Positions 1 to 8,431 of a stretch of DNA of 64,000 nt are shown in pieces. This stretch comes from Timonella senegalensis JC301 (GTDB taxonomy: Bacteria > Actinomycetota > Actinomycetes > Actinomycetales > Cellulomonadaceae), in NCBI RefSeq assembly GCF_000312125.1, contig NZ_HE978642.1, forward strand, positions 589,768-653,767. Direction: 5' to 3'. Position numbers and translations under genes: made by a program. Below the pieces are notes generated by a model. The model was not told the DNA's origin, did no database searches, and saw only the letters and a list, made by a program, of their open reading frames with translations. Each line of letters opens with the position of its first letter. Position 1 is the stretch's first letter.

Positions 1-923
1 CTGGCCCAGGCGTTGGGGGTCAGGGTGATGCGGTGGGCGAGGGCTGCCACGGCAACGGCCTTGACGTCCTCGGGCAGCACGTACGAGCGCCCGGAGATGA
101 TCGCGTACGAACGCGCCATGAGCAGGAGGGACTGCGCGCCGCGCGGGGACACGCCCACCTCCACAGCCGAGTGGACGCGGGTCGCGTGCGCGATGGCAAC
201 GCAGTAGGAGATGATGTCGCGGTCCACGTGGATGGCCTCGGTGCGAGCCTGGATGGCGGCAAGTTCCTCGGCGTTGATGACGGGGTCCACATGAGTCGCC
301 TCAGTGCGGCGGCCCAGTCGGCGCGCCAGGATGTCAGCCTCCTGCTCCTCGGGGAGGTAGCCGACGCTCAGGCGCACCATGAAGCGGTCAAGCTGCGCCT
401 CGGGCAGGGCGTAGGTGCCTTCGAACTCCACGGGGTTTGACGTGGCGATCACGTGGAAGGGGCTGGGTAGCTTGTAGGTGGTGCCGTCGATGGACACCTG
501 ACCCTCGGCCATCGCCTCGAGCAGCGCGGACTGGGTCTTGGGTGCGGTGCGGTTGATCTCATCGGCGAGGAACAAGCCCGTGAACACTGGGCCCTTGCGC
601 ACCTCGAAGTCGCGGGTCGCGGGGTTGAAGATGTTCGATCCGGTGATGTCGGAGGGCAGCAGGTCAGGGGTGCACTGGAGGCGCGAGAACTCGAGGCCGA
701 GCGCCTGAGCCAGGGAACGCGCGGCCAGGGTCTTGCCGAGGCCCGGAACGTCTTCGAACAGGACGTGCCCGCCGCCCAGGATCGCGGACAGGGCGAGCTT
801 GAGGGGCTCACGCATTCCCACCACAACAGTGGAGACACCCTCGAGCACGCGCTCGGCGACACTCGAGATCGACTCCACGGAGATCTCGCGGTCCAGGGTT
901 GGTTCGGTCGGGTTGGAAGACAT
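1..923 (-). CDS. MoxR-family AAA+ ATPase (3' part missing)
   Basis: MoxR ATPases act as chaperone-like remodelling proteins, usually beside DUF58/VWA and DUF4129 membrane proteins. The reading frame opens with ATG at 923 (MSSNPTEPT), after a GGAG ribosome site, and stays open for 307 codons to the window edge, so the C-terminus is outside. Visible motifs are Walker A (VPGLGKT, about residues 59-65), a Walker B block (LFLADEINRT, about 116-125) and the sensor/arginine region ending HRITLTPNAW. It follows a small membrane gene and a DUF4129-like gene on the same strand, the usual actinobacterial MoxR cluster order. A DUF58 gene would be expected next, beyond position 1. The family assignment is secure; the substrate is unknown. 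Confidence 0.93.
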   Translation of the reverse strand, partial: MSSNPTEPTLDREISVESISSVAERVLEGVSTVVVGMREPLKLALSAILGGGHVLFEDVPGLGKTLAARSLAQALGLEFSRLQCTPDLLPSDITGSNIFNPATRDFEVRKGPVFTGLFLADEINRTAPKTQSALLEAMAEGQVSIDGTTYKLPSPFHVIATSNPVEFEGTYALPEAQLDRFMVRLSVGYLPEEQEADILARRLGRRTEATHVDPVINAEELAAIQARTEAIHVDRDIISYCVAIAHATRVHSAVEVGVSPRGAQSLLLMARSYAIISGRSYVLPEDVKAVAVAALAHRITLTPNAWA

Positions 924-970
924 CGGCTTCTCCAGTGTTGGGAGTGTTGGAAGGGTTGAGAGGGGCGGGG

Positions 971-1468
971 CTACTCGCTTGTGGGGCGCGGGTCAGTCAG
1001 GTGTTCGAGCTTTCCGAGCAGGTCTTCGAGCTCTCGCTGGTTCAGGGTGGCAGACCCCGCGAGCGCGGTGGTGTGCGTTGCCCCGAGAAGTTCCTCGATG
1101 CGGTCACGGTCGCGCGGGTTCTCGAGCGACAGACCGTGCACGGCAAGCGCGTCGCCGGCCACGTTGCGCACGAACTTCATTGCGCCGAACGTGACCTGCT
1201 GGTCGCGCCCGAACAGGCTCCACGCGAGTTGAGACACCTCATCGCGGGCGCCGTCGCGCTTCTTCTTGTCCCGAGAGGCGCGGGCCAGGTCGGAGCCCGT
1301 CTCAAGGTTCAGGGCAATCAGGGTCGCGCACAGTGCCGCCACGAGTAGCGCGCTCGCCTGGGCCGGGTCCACGACGTCCAAGGCGCTGAGCCCGTAGACC
1401 GCTCCCGCCCCGATGACTGCGAACGCGATCAGTCCAGCGATGGATTTTCGGCTCAGCTTCACGAGCAA
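971..1468 (-). CDS. small membrane protein of the MoxR/DUF4129 cluster
   Basis: This 165-residue protein is not recognised by name. It has a short basic N-terminus, then two hydrophobic segments (about residues 9-29 and 38-55), then a charged cytoplasmic-type domain with a DKKKRDG patch and a Glu/Leu-rich C-terminal helix. Its start overlaps the end of the upstream DUF4129-like gene by 10 bases and it lies 47 bases before moxR, so the three are probably co-transcribed and translationally coupled. By position it may replace the DUF4350-type protein found in related clusters, but length and sequence do not let me claim that family. Function is inferred only as a membrane component of the MoxR system. 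Confidence 0.75.
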   Translation of the reverse strand: MLVKLSRKSIAGLIAFAVIGAGAVYGLSALDVVDPAQASALLVAALCATLIALNLETGSDLARASRDKKKRDGARDEVSQLAWSLFGRDQQVTFGAMKFVRNVAGDALAVHGLSLENPRDRDRIEELLGATHTTALAGSATLNQRELEDLLGKLEHLTDPRPTSE

Positions 1469-2265
1469 GCCCCCTCAGCCTGGTGGTGCAGTTCCGGTTC
1501 GTCGAACCCCGCGCGCGCGGGGGAGTCCTGCACAAGGCTCGTCTGCGCGGGCACCTCGGCGCGTCCCAACAGCTCCGCCTGGAGAAGCTCGAGCAACCCG
1601 ATCGCCCGGGTACGCTCGGAATCGGCGATCGGCATGTCGGTGAACCGGGCGTGATGATACAAGGTCAAGAAATCTCGCAGCGGCGCCGTTTCGACATTCG
1701 TCTCCTCGAGCAGCCCCACCACGAATTCAGTGGGGGTGTCCGCCGCCGACGGTTCGAGCCCGACCCGCTCCACGCTGTCCACGAGCACGCCCCACGCCTC
1801 GATGATCGCGTTGCGTGGGGTTCCGGTTGTCCGCAGCGTCCCCACGCCGAGGTCGAGCGCGTTCGAGACAGCCGGGATAATCACCTGCTTCAGGTCGACG
1901 TCCTCAGCCTCGTCCGCGGCGTCGCGCCGGGACTTGTCAATGCGGCGTCGCGCGCCACCGAACGAGGAGATACCCCTGCGGGTGAGCTGGTAAATGACCA
2001 TGAGCACCACGAGCGCGATGAGGATAAACAGCACCTGGACGACCTGGCGCCCGCCATCGTCAGTGCCCGCATCGGACGGATTCTGCTCCACAACGGGCGG
2101 CGCCGCGGTCGGTGAACCCGAAGGACTCGGGCCCGCCGTCGGTGCGTGGGGTGGCGAGATGTCGAACTTCATGCCGTCACGCGGCGCCAGCCCCACGATC
2201 AGCGCCAGAAACAGGCACGCCAAAACTGCGGTCATGGCGAGCCCCGCCCTCGTGTTCGCCTTCAC
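1459..2265 (-). CDS. DUF4129-domain membrane protein
   Basis: A 268-residue protein. It has an N-terminal hydrophobic segment (about residues 10-27, signal anchor), a Pro/Ser/Thr-rich extracellular linker (about 35-70), a second membrane helix (about 76-94) and a cytoplasmic C-terminal region. The last region contains the stretch around NAIIEAWGVLVDSVERVGLEPS and TPTEFV, the pattern I recognise as the DUF4129 domain. The GTG start at 2265 has a strong GAGGAGG site a few bases upstream. DUF4129 proteins sit with MoxR and DUF58 proteins and often have transglutaminase partners; their role is unproven. Its C-terminus overlaps the next gene, pointing to one operon with moxR. Confidence 0.85.
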   Translation of the reverse strand: MKANTRAGLAMTAVLACLFLALIVGLAPRDGMKFDISPPHAPTAGPSPSGSPTAAPPVVEQNPSDAGTDDGGRQVVQVLFILIALVVLMVIYQLTRRGISSFGGARRRIDKSRRDAADEAEDVDLKQVIIPAVSNALDLGVGTLRTTGTPRNAIIEAWGVLVDSVERVGLEPSAADTPTEFVVGLLEETNVETAPLRDFLTLYHHARFTDMPIADSERTRAIGLLELLQAELLGRAEVPAQTSLVQDSPARAGFDEPELHHQAEGACS

Positions 2266-2285
2266 GGCGCCTCCTCAGTTCCAGC

Positions 2286-2315
2286 GGCCAGTCCTGCGCA
2301 GGCGCAGGACTGGCC
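2286..2315. terminator. hairpin between the DUF3866 gene and the DUF4129 gene
   Basis: Fourteen-base arms (GGCCAGTCCTGCGC and its exact complement) flank two bases, AG. On the minus strand it lies after the DUF3866 stop (2407) and before the DUF4129 start (2265), so it could end the first transcript. No T-run follows on that strand, so a regulatory dyad is also possible. Confidence 0.5.
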
Positions 2316-2406
2316 CATTATTTACGACGATTGTGCCCCGGCACCCACTTGCCGCCGCGTCCCAGCGCGGTCGCGATTGCGTGCCAGGGGCTCTCTCGCG
2401 CGAGCT

Positions 2407-3558
2407 TTACCGTGCAACTAGTGACGCCGCATACTGGCCGGCGACGCCGGCCGCAAGGAACGCGAGCGGGTCCTGACCGTATCCGCGGCCCATAGTGGAC
2501 AAGCGTACGGGGGATTCGGACAGTGCCTCATGGAGGGGAGCGCCCACCGCCACGTCCACAAACGTGTGATGCGGTGCCACCGCCGCCAGCTCCCCACCCT
2601 GCCGCGCAACCAGCGCGGCCATGTCCTGCCAGCTCGGCGAATCGCTAGTAAGCGGAAAATCACCAAAGAACGAGTCGGACGGGTCAAACGTGGGAACCAC
2701 GATGTGGCCGGGAGCGAGAGCGACACGGCCCAAGGCCGTGAGCGAGTGGTGCGAGATACCCAAGTGACGCTCACGCAGGTCACCGCTGGAAATACGCAGC
2801 GACCCCACCGGCACGCCACCCAGCACAGCAGCGGCATTCATCGCCTCACCCACAGCAACGCCCGAGTAGCCCCAGCGCGTACCCGTGCCCAGGTTGCCCG
2901 GCCCCTGAATGACTATCGCAATGTCGGCGCCCACCACGTGACGCGCAGCGAGCAGACCCGTATGAACCGTCACGGCCTCCAGATCGCCACCATAGGACTG
3001 ACCCACCGAAATAATCGACTCAAGCCACCCCAACTCACGCAACTGCGCGGCAGTACGACTAAACCACGCAGGCAACGCGCCGCCATCCGTCATCACGTAC
3101 GCGACCTTCAACGCGTCCCCGCCCAGACGCACACCGGAAAGTATCGCAGGCAACGCCGAATGCAGGTCAGCGGTGATCACGGGCATACCATCAATAGAAT
3201 CGGCGTCCTCCAACACCGCGTGAAACTGCGAGTCCTGCTCATCCACGCCCAGCACCATCGCCTGAGTCGGCGTATACCGGGCCTTAACCAGATGGCCAGG
3301 ACCATCCGTGCGCCTCGTAGGGGCAGAACCCGGTTCCGGAAGAACCGCAGCAACAAGCGCATAACCGCCCGTACCCAGGCCACGATCCAAAGCCGACGAG
3401 TTCAACGCAACCGCCGAACCCACCGCCACCTCGCCCACAAGCATGGGGTACGCAAGCGCACGAACACGGTTCCCAGCCTGATCCACAACATCAAGCTCCT
3501 GAGCACCAGCCCACGACTTGCCAAGCGACACAACATTTCCAACGCGCCAAGTAATCAC
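2407..3558 (-). CDS. DUF3866 family protein
   Basis: A 383-residue protein matching the actinobacterial DUF3866 family in length and layout: a small beta-rich N-terminal domain (MITWRVGNVVSL), then a long alpha/beta region with conserved pieces such as KVAYVMTDGGALP, QGPGNLGTGTRWG, LRERHLGISHHSLTALG and PTFDPSDSFFGDFPL. The biochemical function of the family is unknown. The start is GTG at 3558, exactly 7 bases after a TACCGT -10 hexamer on the minus strand, suggesting leaderless translation. It is divergent from pafB with only 30 bases between the two starts, so the genes share a control region. No signal peptide or membrane helix is seen, so it is probably cytoplasmic. Confidence 0.88.
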   Translation of the reverse strand: MITWRVGNVVSLGKSWAGAQELDVVDQAGNRVRALAYPMLVGEVAVGSAVALNSSALDRGLGTGGYALVAAVLPEPGSAPTRRTDGPGHLVKARYTPTQAMVLGVDEQDSQFHAVLEDADSIDGMPVITADLHSALPAILSGVRLGGDALKVAYVMTDGGALPAWFSRTAAQLRELGWLESIISVGQSYGGDLEAVTVHTGLLAARHVVGADIAIVIQGPGNLGTGTRWGYSGVAVGEAMNAAAVLGGVPVGSLRISSGDLRERHLGISHHSLTALGRVALAPGHIVVPTFDPSDSFFGDFPLTSDSPSWQDMAALVARQGGELAAVAPHHTFVDVAVGAPLHEALSESPVRLSTMGRGYGQDPLAFLAAGVAGQYAASLVAR

Positions 3559-3588
3559 ACTTCTAACGGTACTGGACTAGCGTTAGAG
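3559..3588. promoter_or_regulatory. divergent promoter region with dyad, DUF3866/pafB
   Basis: A 30-base intergenic region holds two face-to-face -10 elements: TACCGT on the minus strand (3571-3566, 7 bases before GTG 3558) and TAGCGT on the plus strand (3578-3583, 5 bases before ATG 3589). An inverted repeat TCTAACG-N12-CGTTAGA (3562-3587) overlays both. The dyad could bind a regulator acting on both genes; the regulator is not identified. Confidence 0.5.
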
Positions 3589-4644
3589 ATGATGACAACC
3601 GCCACACCCCCAGCAGAGCGCCTCCTGAACCTCGTGATCGCGCTCATGAACACGAGCGGACGCCTAACCCGCCGTGACATACAACAGCGCGTCTCCGGCT
3701 ACGCACCCGACGCAGACCCCAAAACGTTCGAGCGCATGTTCGAACGCGACAAGGACACCCTGCGCGAACTCGGCGTGCCCATCCAAACCGTGAACCCGGC
3801 AACCGACCACGCCGAAGACATCGGATACAGGATCGACAAAGACTCCTACTCGCTGACCCAACTCGACCTCAACGCGGCCGAACTCTCCATCCTGTCCCTC
3901 GCCACAACGCTGTGGCGAGACACCGCACTCGAAGCCGACTCCACCCGCGCACTGACCAAACTCAAATCCAACGCGCCCACCAACGCGCCCACAACGGCGC
4001 TCGCAGGCTTCGGCCCACGCATCCGCGGAGACGAACCCTCACTCACCGTCATCCTCGACGCCATCACCGCACGCCGCGCCATCCGCTTCACCTACCGCGC
4101 CGCCTCAACAGGCGAGCTAACAACCCGCACCATCCACCCCTGGCGACTCTCCTCACGCCGAGGAGGCTGGTACGCCGTCGGCTACGACACCACACGCAAC
4201 GACGCCCGCGTGTTCCGCCTCAACCGCATCGTCGGCCGCGTCAAAGCCCTCGGACCACAAGGCGCCTACGAACTCCCAGACACCGACACCATCGCACACG
4301 CATTCGGCCAAGACCTCGCACACACCCCACAACAAGCAACCCTCGCCCTCGCACGCGGACGAGCCCAAGCACTCCGCGCACGCTCCCACCCCGCAGCAAC
4401 CACCGCGCCACACGGATACGACGCCGTCCATCTCACCTACGTCGATGAAAATGACATGAGCATCGAAATCGCCGGACTAGGCGCTCACGCGCTCGTCCTC
4501 GACCCGCCCGCACTAGCCCACCGCGTCATCGCACACCACAAGGCGCTCGCAGAACTCGCCCGCACGTTGGGAGAGGACCCCCTGCCAGACCGCGCCCACA
4601 CAGGCCAGACACAGGGAGAAGACACGCAAGGGGAACGCCAGTGA
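3589..4644 (+). CDS. pafB: PafB, WYL-domain DNA-damage regulator subunit
   Basis: A 351-residue HTH-WYL protein. PafB pairs with PafC to activate LexA/RecA-independent DNA-damage genes in actinobacteria, sensing single-stranded DNA through the WYL domain. The N-terminal winged HTH (about residues 5-75, RLLNLVIALMNTSGRLTR) is followed by the WYL core (about 155-235) with the strand pattern AIRFTY, RTIHPWRLSSRRGGWYAVGYD and RVFRLNRI. The long open frame continues upstream opposite the DUF3866 gene, but start 3589 (or adjacent ATG 3592) is chosen because the HTH begins there and a -10 hexamer precedes it. The GTGA junction with pafC shows translational coupling. The sense strand is unusually rich in A and C. 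Confidence 0.9.
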   Translation: MMTTATPPAERLLNLVIALMNTSGRLTRRDIQQRVSGYAPDADPKTFERMFERDKDTLRELGVPIQTVNPATDHAEDIGYRIDKDSYSLTQLDLNAAELSILSLATTLWRDTALEADSTRALTKLKSNAPTNAPTTALAGFGPRIRGDEPSLTVILDAITARRAIRFTYRAASTGELTTRTIHPWRLSSRRGGWYAVGYDTTRNDARVFRLNRIVGRVKALGPQGAYELPDTDTIAHAFGQDLAHTPQQATLALARGRAQALRARSHPAATTAPHGYDAVHLTYVDENDMSIEIAGLGAHALVLDPPALAHRVIAHHKALAELARTLGEDPLPDRAHTGQTQGEDTQGERQ

Positions 4645-5714
4645 CCAACACCAGCAAGGCGCCACGCAAGAACGCCGAAACCACCCCGCAACGCATCGTC
4701 CGACTCCTCTCACTCGTGGCCCACCTCACCGCACGCGGCGAAATCAGCGTCGCCGAACTCGCCGAACACTATGGCGTGGGACCCGAACAAATCCGCAAAG
4801 ACATCGACCTCCTCTGGGTCACCGGCACACCCGGATACATGCCAGACGACCTCGTAGACTTCGACGCCTACGCACTCGAAGCCGGAATCGTAAAACTCAC
4901 CGCAGACCGCGGACTCTCCCGGTCCCTCCAACTCGGGACCCGCGAAGCCATCGCCCTCGTCGCAGCTCTCAACTCACTACGAGAAATCGTCGCCGACGGA
5001 GCACCCGCACACCACAGCGCAGACACCTACGACGACAATCTCACCGCACACATCGACGACCTGACTGCCAAGCTCTCCCTACGACTCGGCCACAACGCAC
5101 GCGCACTCGACGTCCAACTCTCATCCCACACCGTGGGACCAACCCTCACCACCCTGCGCACCGCTATCACCAACTCCACCCTCGTAGACATCGACTATGT
5201 CTCCAACGCAGACCAACGCACCACCCGCACCATCGAACCTGCCGCAATCTTCAACGAACGCGAAAACTTCTACCTCCAGGCCTTCTGCCACAAGGCACAA
5301 GACGACCGCGTGTTCCGCATCGACCGCATCATCGAGGCACGGGCGCTCGCAGGAACCCACTTTGAGCCACGTCCGCTCAGCGGACCCGCACAGGCACAAG
5401 TGCCCAAAGCAGGGGAGTTGGCTCACCTCGTCCTGCGACCCCAGGGTCAGTGGATCGCAGAGTCACTTCCGTATGAGTCGCTGGAATACCAAGCAGACGG
5501 GTCGATCGCTCTCGACATTGACGTAGCCGACTGGAACTGGTTCCACTCTGTGCTGTTGTCTCACCCGGAGCAGATCGTGAACGTAACTCCGCGTAGTACG
5601 CTGAAGGCCGCCGTTCACGAGGCCGAGCGCACGCTTGAACTCTATGAACAATTGGCAAACAGTGCGTCTACCAGCGGTGCGAGTGAGTCCGAACCGCTGG
5701 GCGAGGAGGAGTGA
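4641..5714 (+). CDS. pafC: PafC, WYL-domain DNA-damage regulator subunit
   Basis: A 357-residue partner of PafB. An N-terminal helix-turn-helix (RIVRLLSLVAHLTARGEISVA and AELAEHYGVGPEQIRKDIDLL, about residues 18-60) precedes a WYL domain (about 175-245, VDIDYVSNADQRTTRTIEP, NFYLQAFC, RVFRIDRI) and a C-terminal region, the layout of PafC. The GTG start overlaps the pafB stop by four bases. No proteasome or pafA genes are visible in the window, so this pair may serve the DNA-damage role independently of pupylation. Base composition of the sense strand changes abruptly near 5,390, inside the gene. Confidence 0.9.
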   Translation: MTNTSKAPRKNAETTPQRIVRLLSLVAHLTARGEISVAELAEHYGVGPEQIRKDIDLLWVTGTPGYMPDDLVDFDAYALEAGIVKLTADRGLSRSLQLGTREAIALVAALNSLREIVADGAPAHHSADTYDDNLTAHIDDLTAKLSLRLGHNARALDVQLSSHTVGPTLTTLRTAITNSTLVDIDYVSNADQRTTRTIEPAAIFNERENFYLQAFCHKAQDDRVFRIDRIIEARALAGTHFEPRPLSGPAQAQVPKAGELAHLVLRPQGQWIAESLPYESLEYQADGSIALDIDVADWNWFHSVLLSHPEQIVNVTPRSTLKAAVHEAERTLELYEQLANSASTSGASESEPLGEEE

Positions 5715-6049
5715 TGATGACATTCGTATTGTGGACCGTGCTCGTGGTGTGCATGGCGGGTCTCTTTGTTGCCCTCGGTTTCCAACTGTGGGGCCAACTC
5801 AAGGTCCTCCTGTCCAAGGCCAGCCGCGCAGGTTCGGTCCTTGGTGAGGCCTTTGGCGACGTAGAGCGGGAAGCCACGCTACGGGAGTCCGGCAAGATCA
5901 CGGAACCACGCGATGTCGACGCATTCGCGGGCCCGGGGCGAAAGCTCGACCTCAAAGCGGAACGCAGGGACCGAAAGGACGCCCGCGCCCAGGTTCGAGA
6001 GGCCAACCGGCGCCAGACGTACGACCGTTGGAGGGATCTCACGCGCTAG
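5714..6049 (+). CDS. small single-pass membrane protein
   Basis: About 111 residues, unrecognised. One N-terminal membrane helix (FVLWTVLVVCMAGLFVALGF) is followed by a strongly charged cytoplasmic tail rich in Arg, Lys, Asp and Glu. An AGGAGG site at 5704-5709 precedes three in-frame starts (GTG 5711, ATG 5714, ATG 5717); spacing favours one of the two ATG codons. The gene overlaps the pafC stop, so it is probably translated from the pafBC message. Function is unknown. Confidence 0.65.
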   Translation: MMTFVLWTVLVVCMAGLFVALGFQLWGQLKVLLSKASRAGSVLGEAFGDVEREATLRESGKITEPRDVDAFAGPGRKLDLKAERRDRKDARAQVREANRRQTYDRWRDLTR

Positions 6050-6196
6050 GTGAACCGCGGATGGTGGCGTTGGACTGAGCGCAAACATTCCGTGGCACTT
6101 TCCCTCCGCGCATGAACGTTGAGGCCGACACTCGCTGGTGACTTTGGCCCATTGTTTTCCCGTGAACGGATTGATTCGCTATCCTCGTCTTGCGTC

Positions 6197-6202
6197 TAGG
6201 AT
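6197..6202 (+). promoter_or_regulatory. candidate -10 element for tatA-tatC
   Basis: TAGGAT lies 37 bases upstream of the tatA ATG and fits the actinobacterial TANNNT -10 form. No convincing -35 is seen at normal spacing. The 190-base gap between the preceding gene and tatA holds no other feature I can support. Confidence 0.4.
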
Positions 6203-6239
6203 GTAAGGACGCACCACAACCACGTTTGGAGTTTCTACC

Positions 6240-6494
6240 ATGGGCGCTATGAAGCCAATGCACTGGCTCGTACTTCTCCTTGTTATTCTGCTGCTCTTCG
6301 GCGCAAAGAAGCTGCCTGACTTGGCTCGTTCCGTTGGCCAGTCTATGAAGATCTTTAAGAAGGAGATCAAGGAACTGCAGGACGATGACGCCCCAGCAGC
6401 ACAGGCGCCAACCACGTCCGCTGCACCAGAGGCACCCAAGACTGTCACTCCCAGCGACTCCTCCCAGAGTGAAGATCATGAGGGTAAAGCCTGA
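6240..6494 (+). CDS. tatA: twin-arginine translocase subunit TatA
   Basis: An 84-residue TatA. It has a short N-terminal membrane helix ([15 protein letters not shown], about residues 8-22), the conserved [23 protein letters not shown] hinge and amphipathic helix (about 20-42), and an acidic, Ala/Pro/Ser-rich tail. TatA forms the pore that exports folded proteins with twin-arginine signals. The ATG at 6240 follows a GGAG site. tatC follows after two bases, so they are one operon; no tatB is present here, as expected if a minimal or split Tat system is used. Confidence 0.96.
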   Translation: MGAMKPMHWLVLLLVILLLFGAKKLPDLARSVGQSMKIFKKEIKELQDDDAPAAQAPTTSAAPEAPKTVTPSDSSQSEDHEGKA

Positions 6495-6496
6495 CC

Positions 6497-7351
6497 GTGG
6501 CATCAACCACTAGCGGGCAGGGACCATCACCTAAGGACATCAGGCGAGCAACGCGAGCGCGACGCAAGACTGAACGCAAACAAGCGCGCAGCGAGATGTC
6601 CCTGCTCGAACACTTTAAGGAACTCAAGAACCGACTGTTCCTCGCTGCCGTAGGCATTGTCTTGGCCGCAATTGTTGGCTGGTTCTTGTTTACCCCCGTA
6701 TTCAACTCACTGCAGCAGCCCCTCCTTGACGCTGCGGAACGCACCAACACCACGATTTCGGTGAACTTTGGAGGCGTGGCCACCGCGCTCGACATGCGCA
6801 TCAAGATGGCCTTCTTCATTGGATTGTTCATCTCGAGCCCGTGGTGGATCTACCAGCTGTGGTCTTTTGTGACCCCTGGCCTGTCCAAGAAGGAACGTGG
6901 GTACACCTACGGCTTCATCGGTGCTGCCGTGCCACTATTCCTTGCGGGGGCGCTCCTTGCCTGGCTCGTGTTGCCTCACGCTGTAGACATCCTCACGGCA
7001 TTCGTTCCTGAAGGTGCAGCAAACCTTCTTGCCGCGGACGTGTACCTGAGCTTCGTTATGAAGCTTCTCATCGCATTCGGCTTGGCCTTTGTCATGCCCG
7101 TCCTGCTTGTGATGCTTAACTTCCTCGGGATGTTGTCAGCCAAGTCTCTACTTGCCGCATGGCGCTGGGCGATCGTAGTGGCGTTCACCTTCGCGGCAAT
7201 CATGACGCCAACCCCCGATGCGCTCACGATGATCCTGGTTGCAATCCCGATTGTCGTTCTCTACTTTGCCGCCGTCGGCATTGCTTACCTCCACGACAAG
7301 CGTGAAGCCAAGCGCATGGTGGAACTGGACCAAGAACTTGAGGGCTACTAA
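6497..7351 (+). CDS. tatC: Sec-independent translocase TatC
   Basis: A 284-residue TatC, the polytopic receptor for twin-arginine signal peptides. The conserved opening MSLLEHFKELKNRL sits at about residue 34, after a basic extension of some 33 residues (many Arg/Lys/Ser) longer than in most TatC proteins. Six hydrophobic segments follow, with the typical pieces WWIYQLWSFVTPGL, FVMPVLLVMLNFLG and FTFAAIMTPTPDALTM. The GTG at 6497 keeps the extension; an internal ATG at 6596 (codon of MSLLEHF) could be an alternative start. It is cotranscribed with tatA. Confidence 0.95.
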   Translation: MASTTSGQGPSPKDIRRATRARRKTERKQARSEMSLLEHFKELKNRLFLAAVGIVLAAIVGWFLFTPVFNSLQQPLLDAAERTNTTISVNFGGVATALDMRIKMAFFIGLFISSPWWIYQLWSFVTPGLSKKERGYTYGFIGAAVPLFLAGALLAWLVLPHAVDILTAFVPEGAANLLAADVYLSFVMKLLIAFGLAFVMPVLLVMLNFLGMLSAKSLLAAWRWAIVVAFTFAAIMTPTPDALTMILVAIPIVVLYFAAVGIAYLHDKREAKRMVELDQELEGY

Positions 7352-7356
7352 CGCCT

Positions 7357-8373
7357 ATGAAGAGCGAGCATAACGCACCCACCAGCGATCCCAATGAGGT
7401 CCGCAAAACCGTGGGAATCGTCGTTAATCCCACCGCCGGTCTGGGTAAGGGCGAGGGCGTGGGAAGACGGGTCATGGCGGAGTTTCGCCGACGCGGATTT
7501 CAAGTGCTCGATCTTTCTGCTGAAAACGCGCGTGACGCGCTCGCCAGAGCGCGCGCAGCGTGCCTGACCCCGGTCGACGCCCTCGTTGTTGTGGGTGGCG
7601 ACGGCATGGTCCATCTCGGCGTCAACGCAGTCATTGGCACGCCCACCCCGCTGGGCATCGTGCCCGCCGGATCGGGCAACGACTTTGCGCGGGCCCTTGA
7701 CCTGAGTCCTCGCAAGCAGATGGAAGCGATCGATCGGATTGTCCAAGCACTCGGGTCGAACTCGATTGCGGAAATGGACGCGGTTCAGGTCGAGCCATAC
7801 GTCCTGCGCGCACACGTGGGCAGGCTCAAGATTGCCCGCCAATCCACCAAACCATTCTCGGAGTCCGTGCGCCGCTGGTACGTGGGGACGCTCTCCATGG
7901 GTCTCGATGCGGCGGTCAACGCACAGGCAAACGAGTACAAGTGGCCCAAGGGGCACCTGAAGTACCTGCGTGCGGTGTTTGCGAGTGTCCCCAGGTTCAA
8001 GCCTTACGGATACTCCATCACTATTGACGGCAAGAAGTTCGAGAGCAGGGGAACGCTGGCGGCTATCTCCAACGCGCCCATGTTCGGTGGAGGTATTCCT
8101 ATCTCTCCTGGTGCCGACATGGCCGATGGCAAACTCGAGGTCACCTTTGCGAAGGCGCTCAATGTCAGCGGAATCCTGAAGGTCTTTCCTAAGCTGTACA
8201 AGGGCACCCACGTGGATGACCCCGCTGTGATGGTCTACTCGGGCAAAGAGATCATTATCGAACCGAGCGAGTCCGGCACGTTCCCACCTGTGGCAATGGC
8301 CGATGGCGAGGTCATCGGGCCGGTCCCACTCAAGGTCGTTGTGCACCCCGGGGTGCTCCGCATCCTACGCTGA
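7357..8373 (+). CDS. diacylglycerol kinase-family lipid kinase
   Basis: A 338-residue protein of the DagK/YegS/LCB5 family, cytoplasmic or membrane-associated enzymes that phosphorylate lipids such as diacylglycerol. The N-terminal nucleotide-binding motif reads VGIVVNPTAGLGKG (about residues 18-31), then VVVGGDGMVHLGVNAV (GGDG loop, Met instead of the common Thr) and LGIVPAGSGNDFARAL (about 103-118). The C-terminal beta-sandwich with FGGGIPISPGADMADGKLEV is intact. It begins five bases after tatC and may be on the same transcript. In actinobacteria such kinases recycle diacylglycerol or make signalling lipids; the exact substrate is not evident. Confidence 0.9.
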   Translation: MKSEHNAPTSDPNEVRKTVGIVVNPTAGLGKGEGVGRRVMAEFRRRGFQVLDLSAENARDALARARAACLTPVDALVVVGGDGMVHLGVNAVIGTPTPLGIVPAGSGNDFARALDLSPRKQMEAIDRIVQALGSNSIAEMDAVQVEPYVLRAHVGRLKIARQSTKPFSESVRRWYVGTLSMGLDAAVNAQANEYKWPKGHLKYLRAVFASVPRFKPYGYSITIDGKKFESRGTLAAISNAPMFGGGIPISPGADMADGKLEVTFAKALNVSGILKVFPKLYKGTHVDDPAVMVYSGKEIIIEPSESGTFPPVAMADGEVIGPVPLKVVVHPGVLRILR

Positions 8374-8419
8374 GGGCTTACCCGCCGAAATCGGGTACGG
8401 TCCCATTGGGCCCTCGCGA

Positions 8420-8425
8420 TAACCT
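8420..8425 (+). promoter_or_regulatory. -10 element for leaderless helY
   Basis: TAACCT ends 6 bases before the helY ATG (8432). This places the likely transcription start at or next to the start codon; no Shine-Dalgarno sequence is present. Confidence 0.5.
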
Positions 8426-8431
8426 TGTGGC

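Noticed and set aside
2286-2315. Strong intrinsic terminator
   Set aside because: The stem is perfect but lacks a T-run on the minus strand, so only a lower-confidence call was kept.
2530-3588. Long open frame upstream of and in frame with pafB
   Set aside because: It runs opposite the DUF3866 gene, has Arg/His/Thr-rich nonsense composition, and the HTH of PafB begins only at 3589.
3912-4448. Plus-strand frame of 178 codons within pafB
   Set aside because: Almost only Arg, His, Pro and Thr; a shadow of the A/C-rich pafB sequence.
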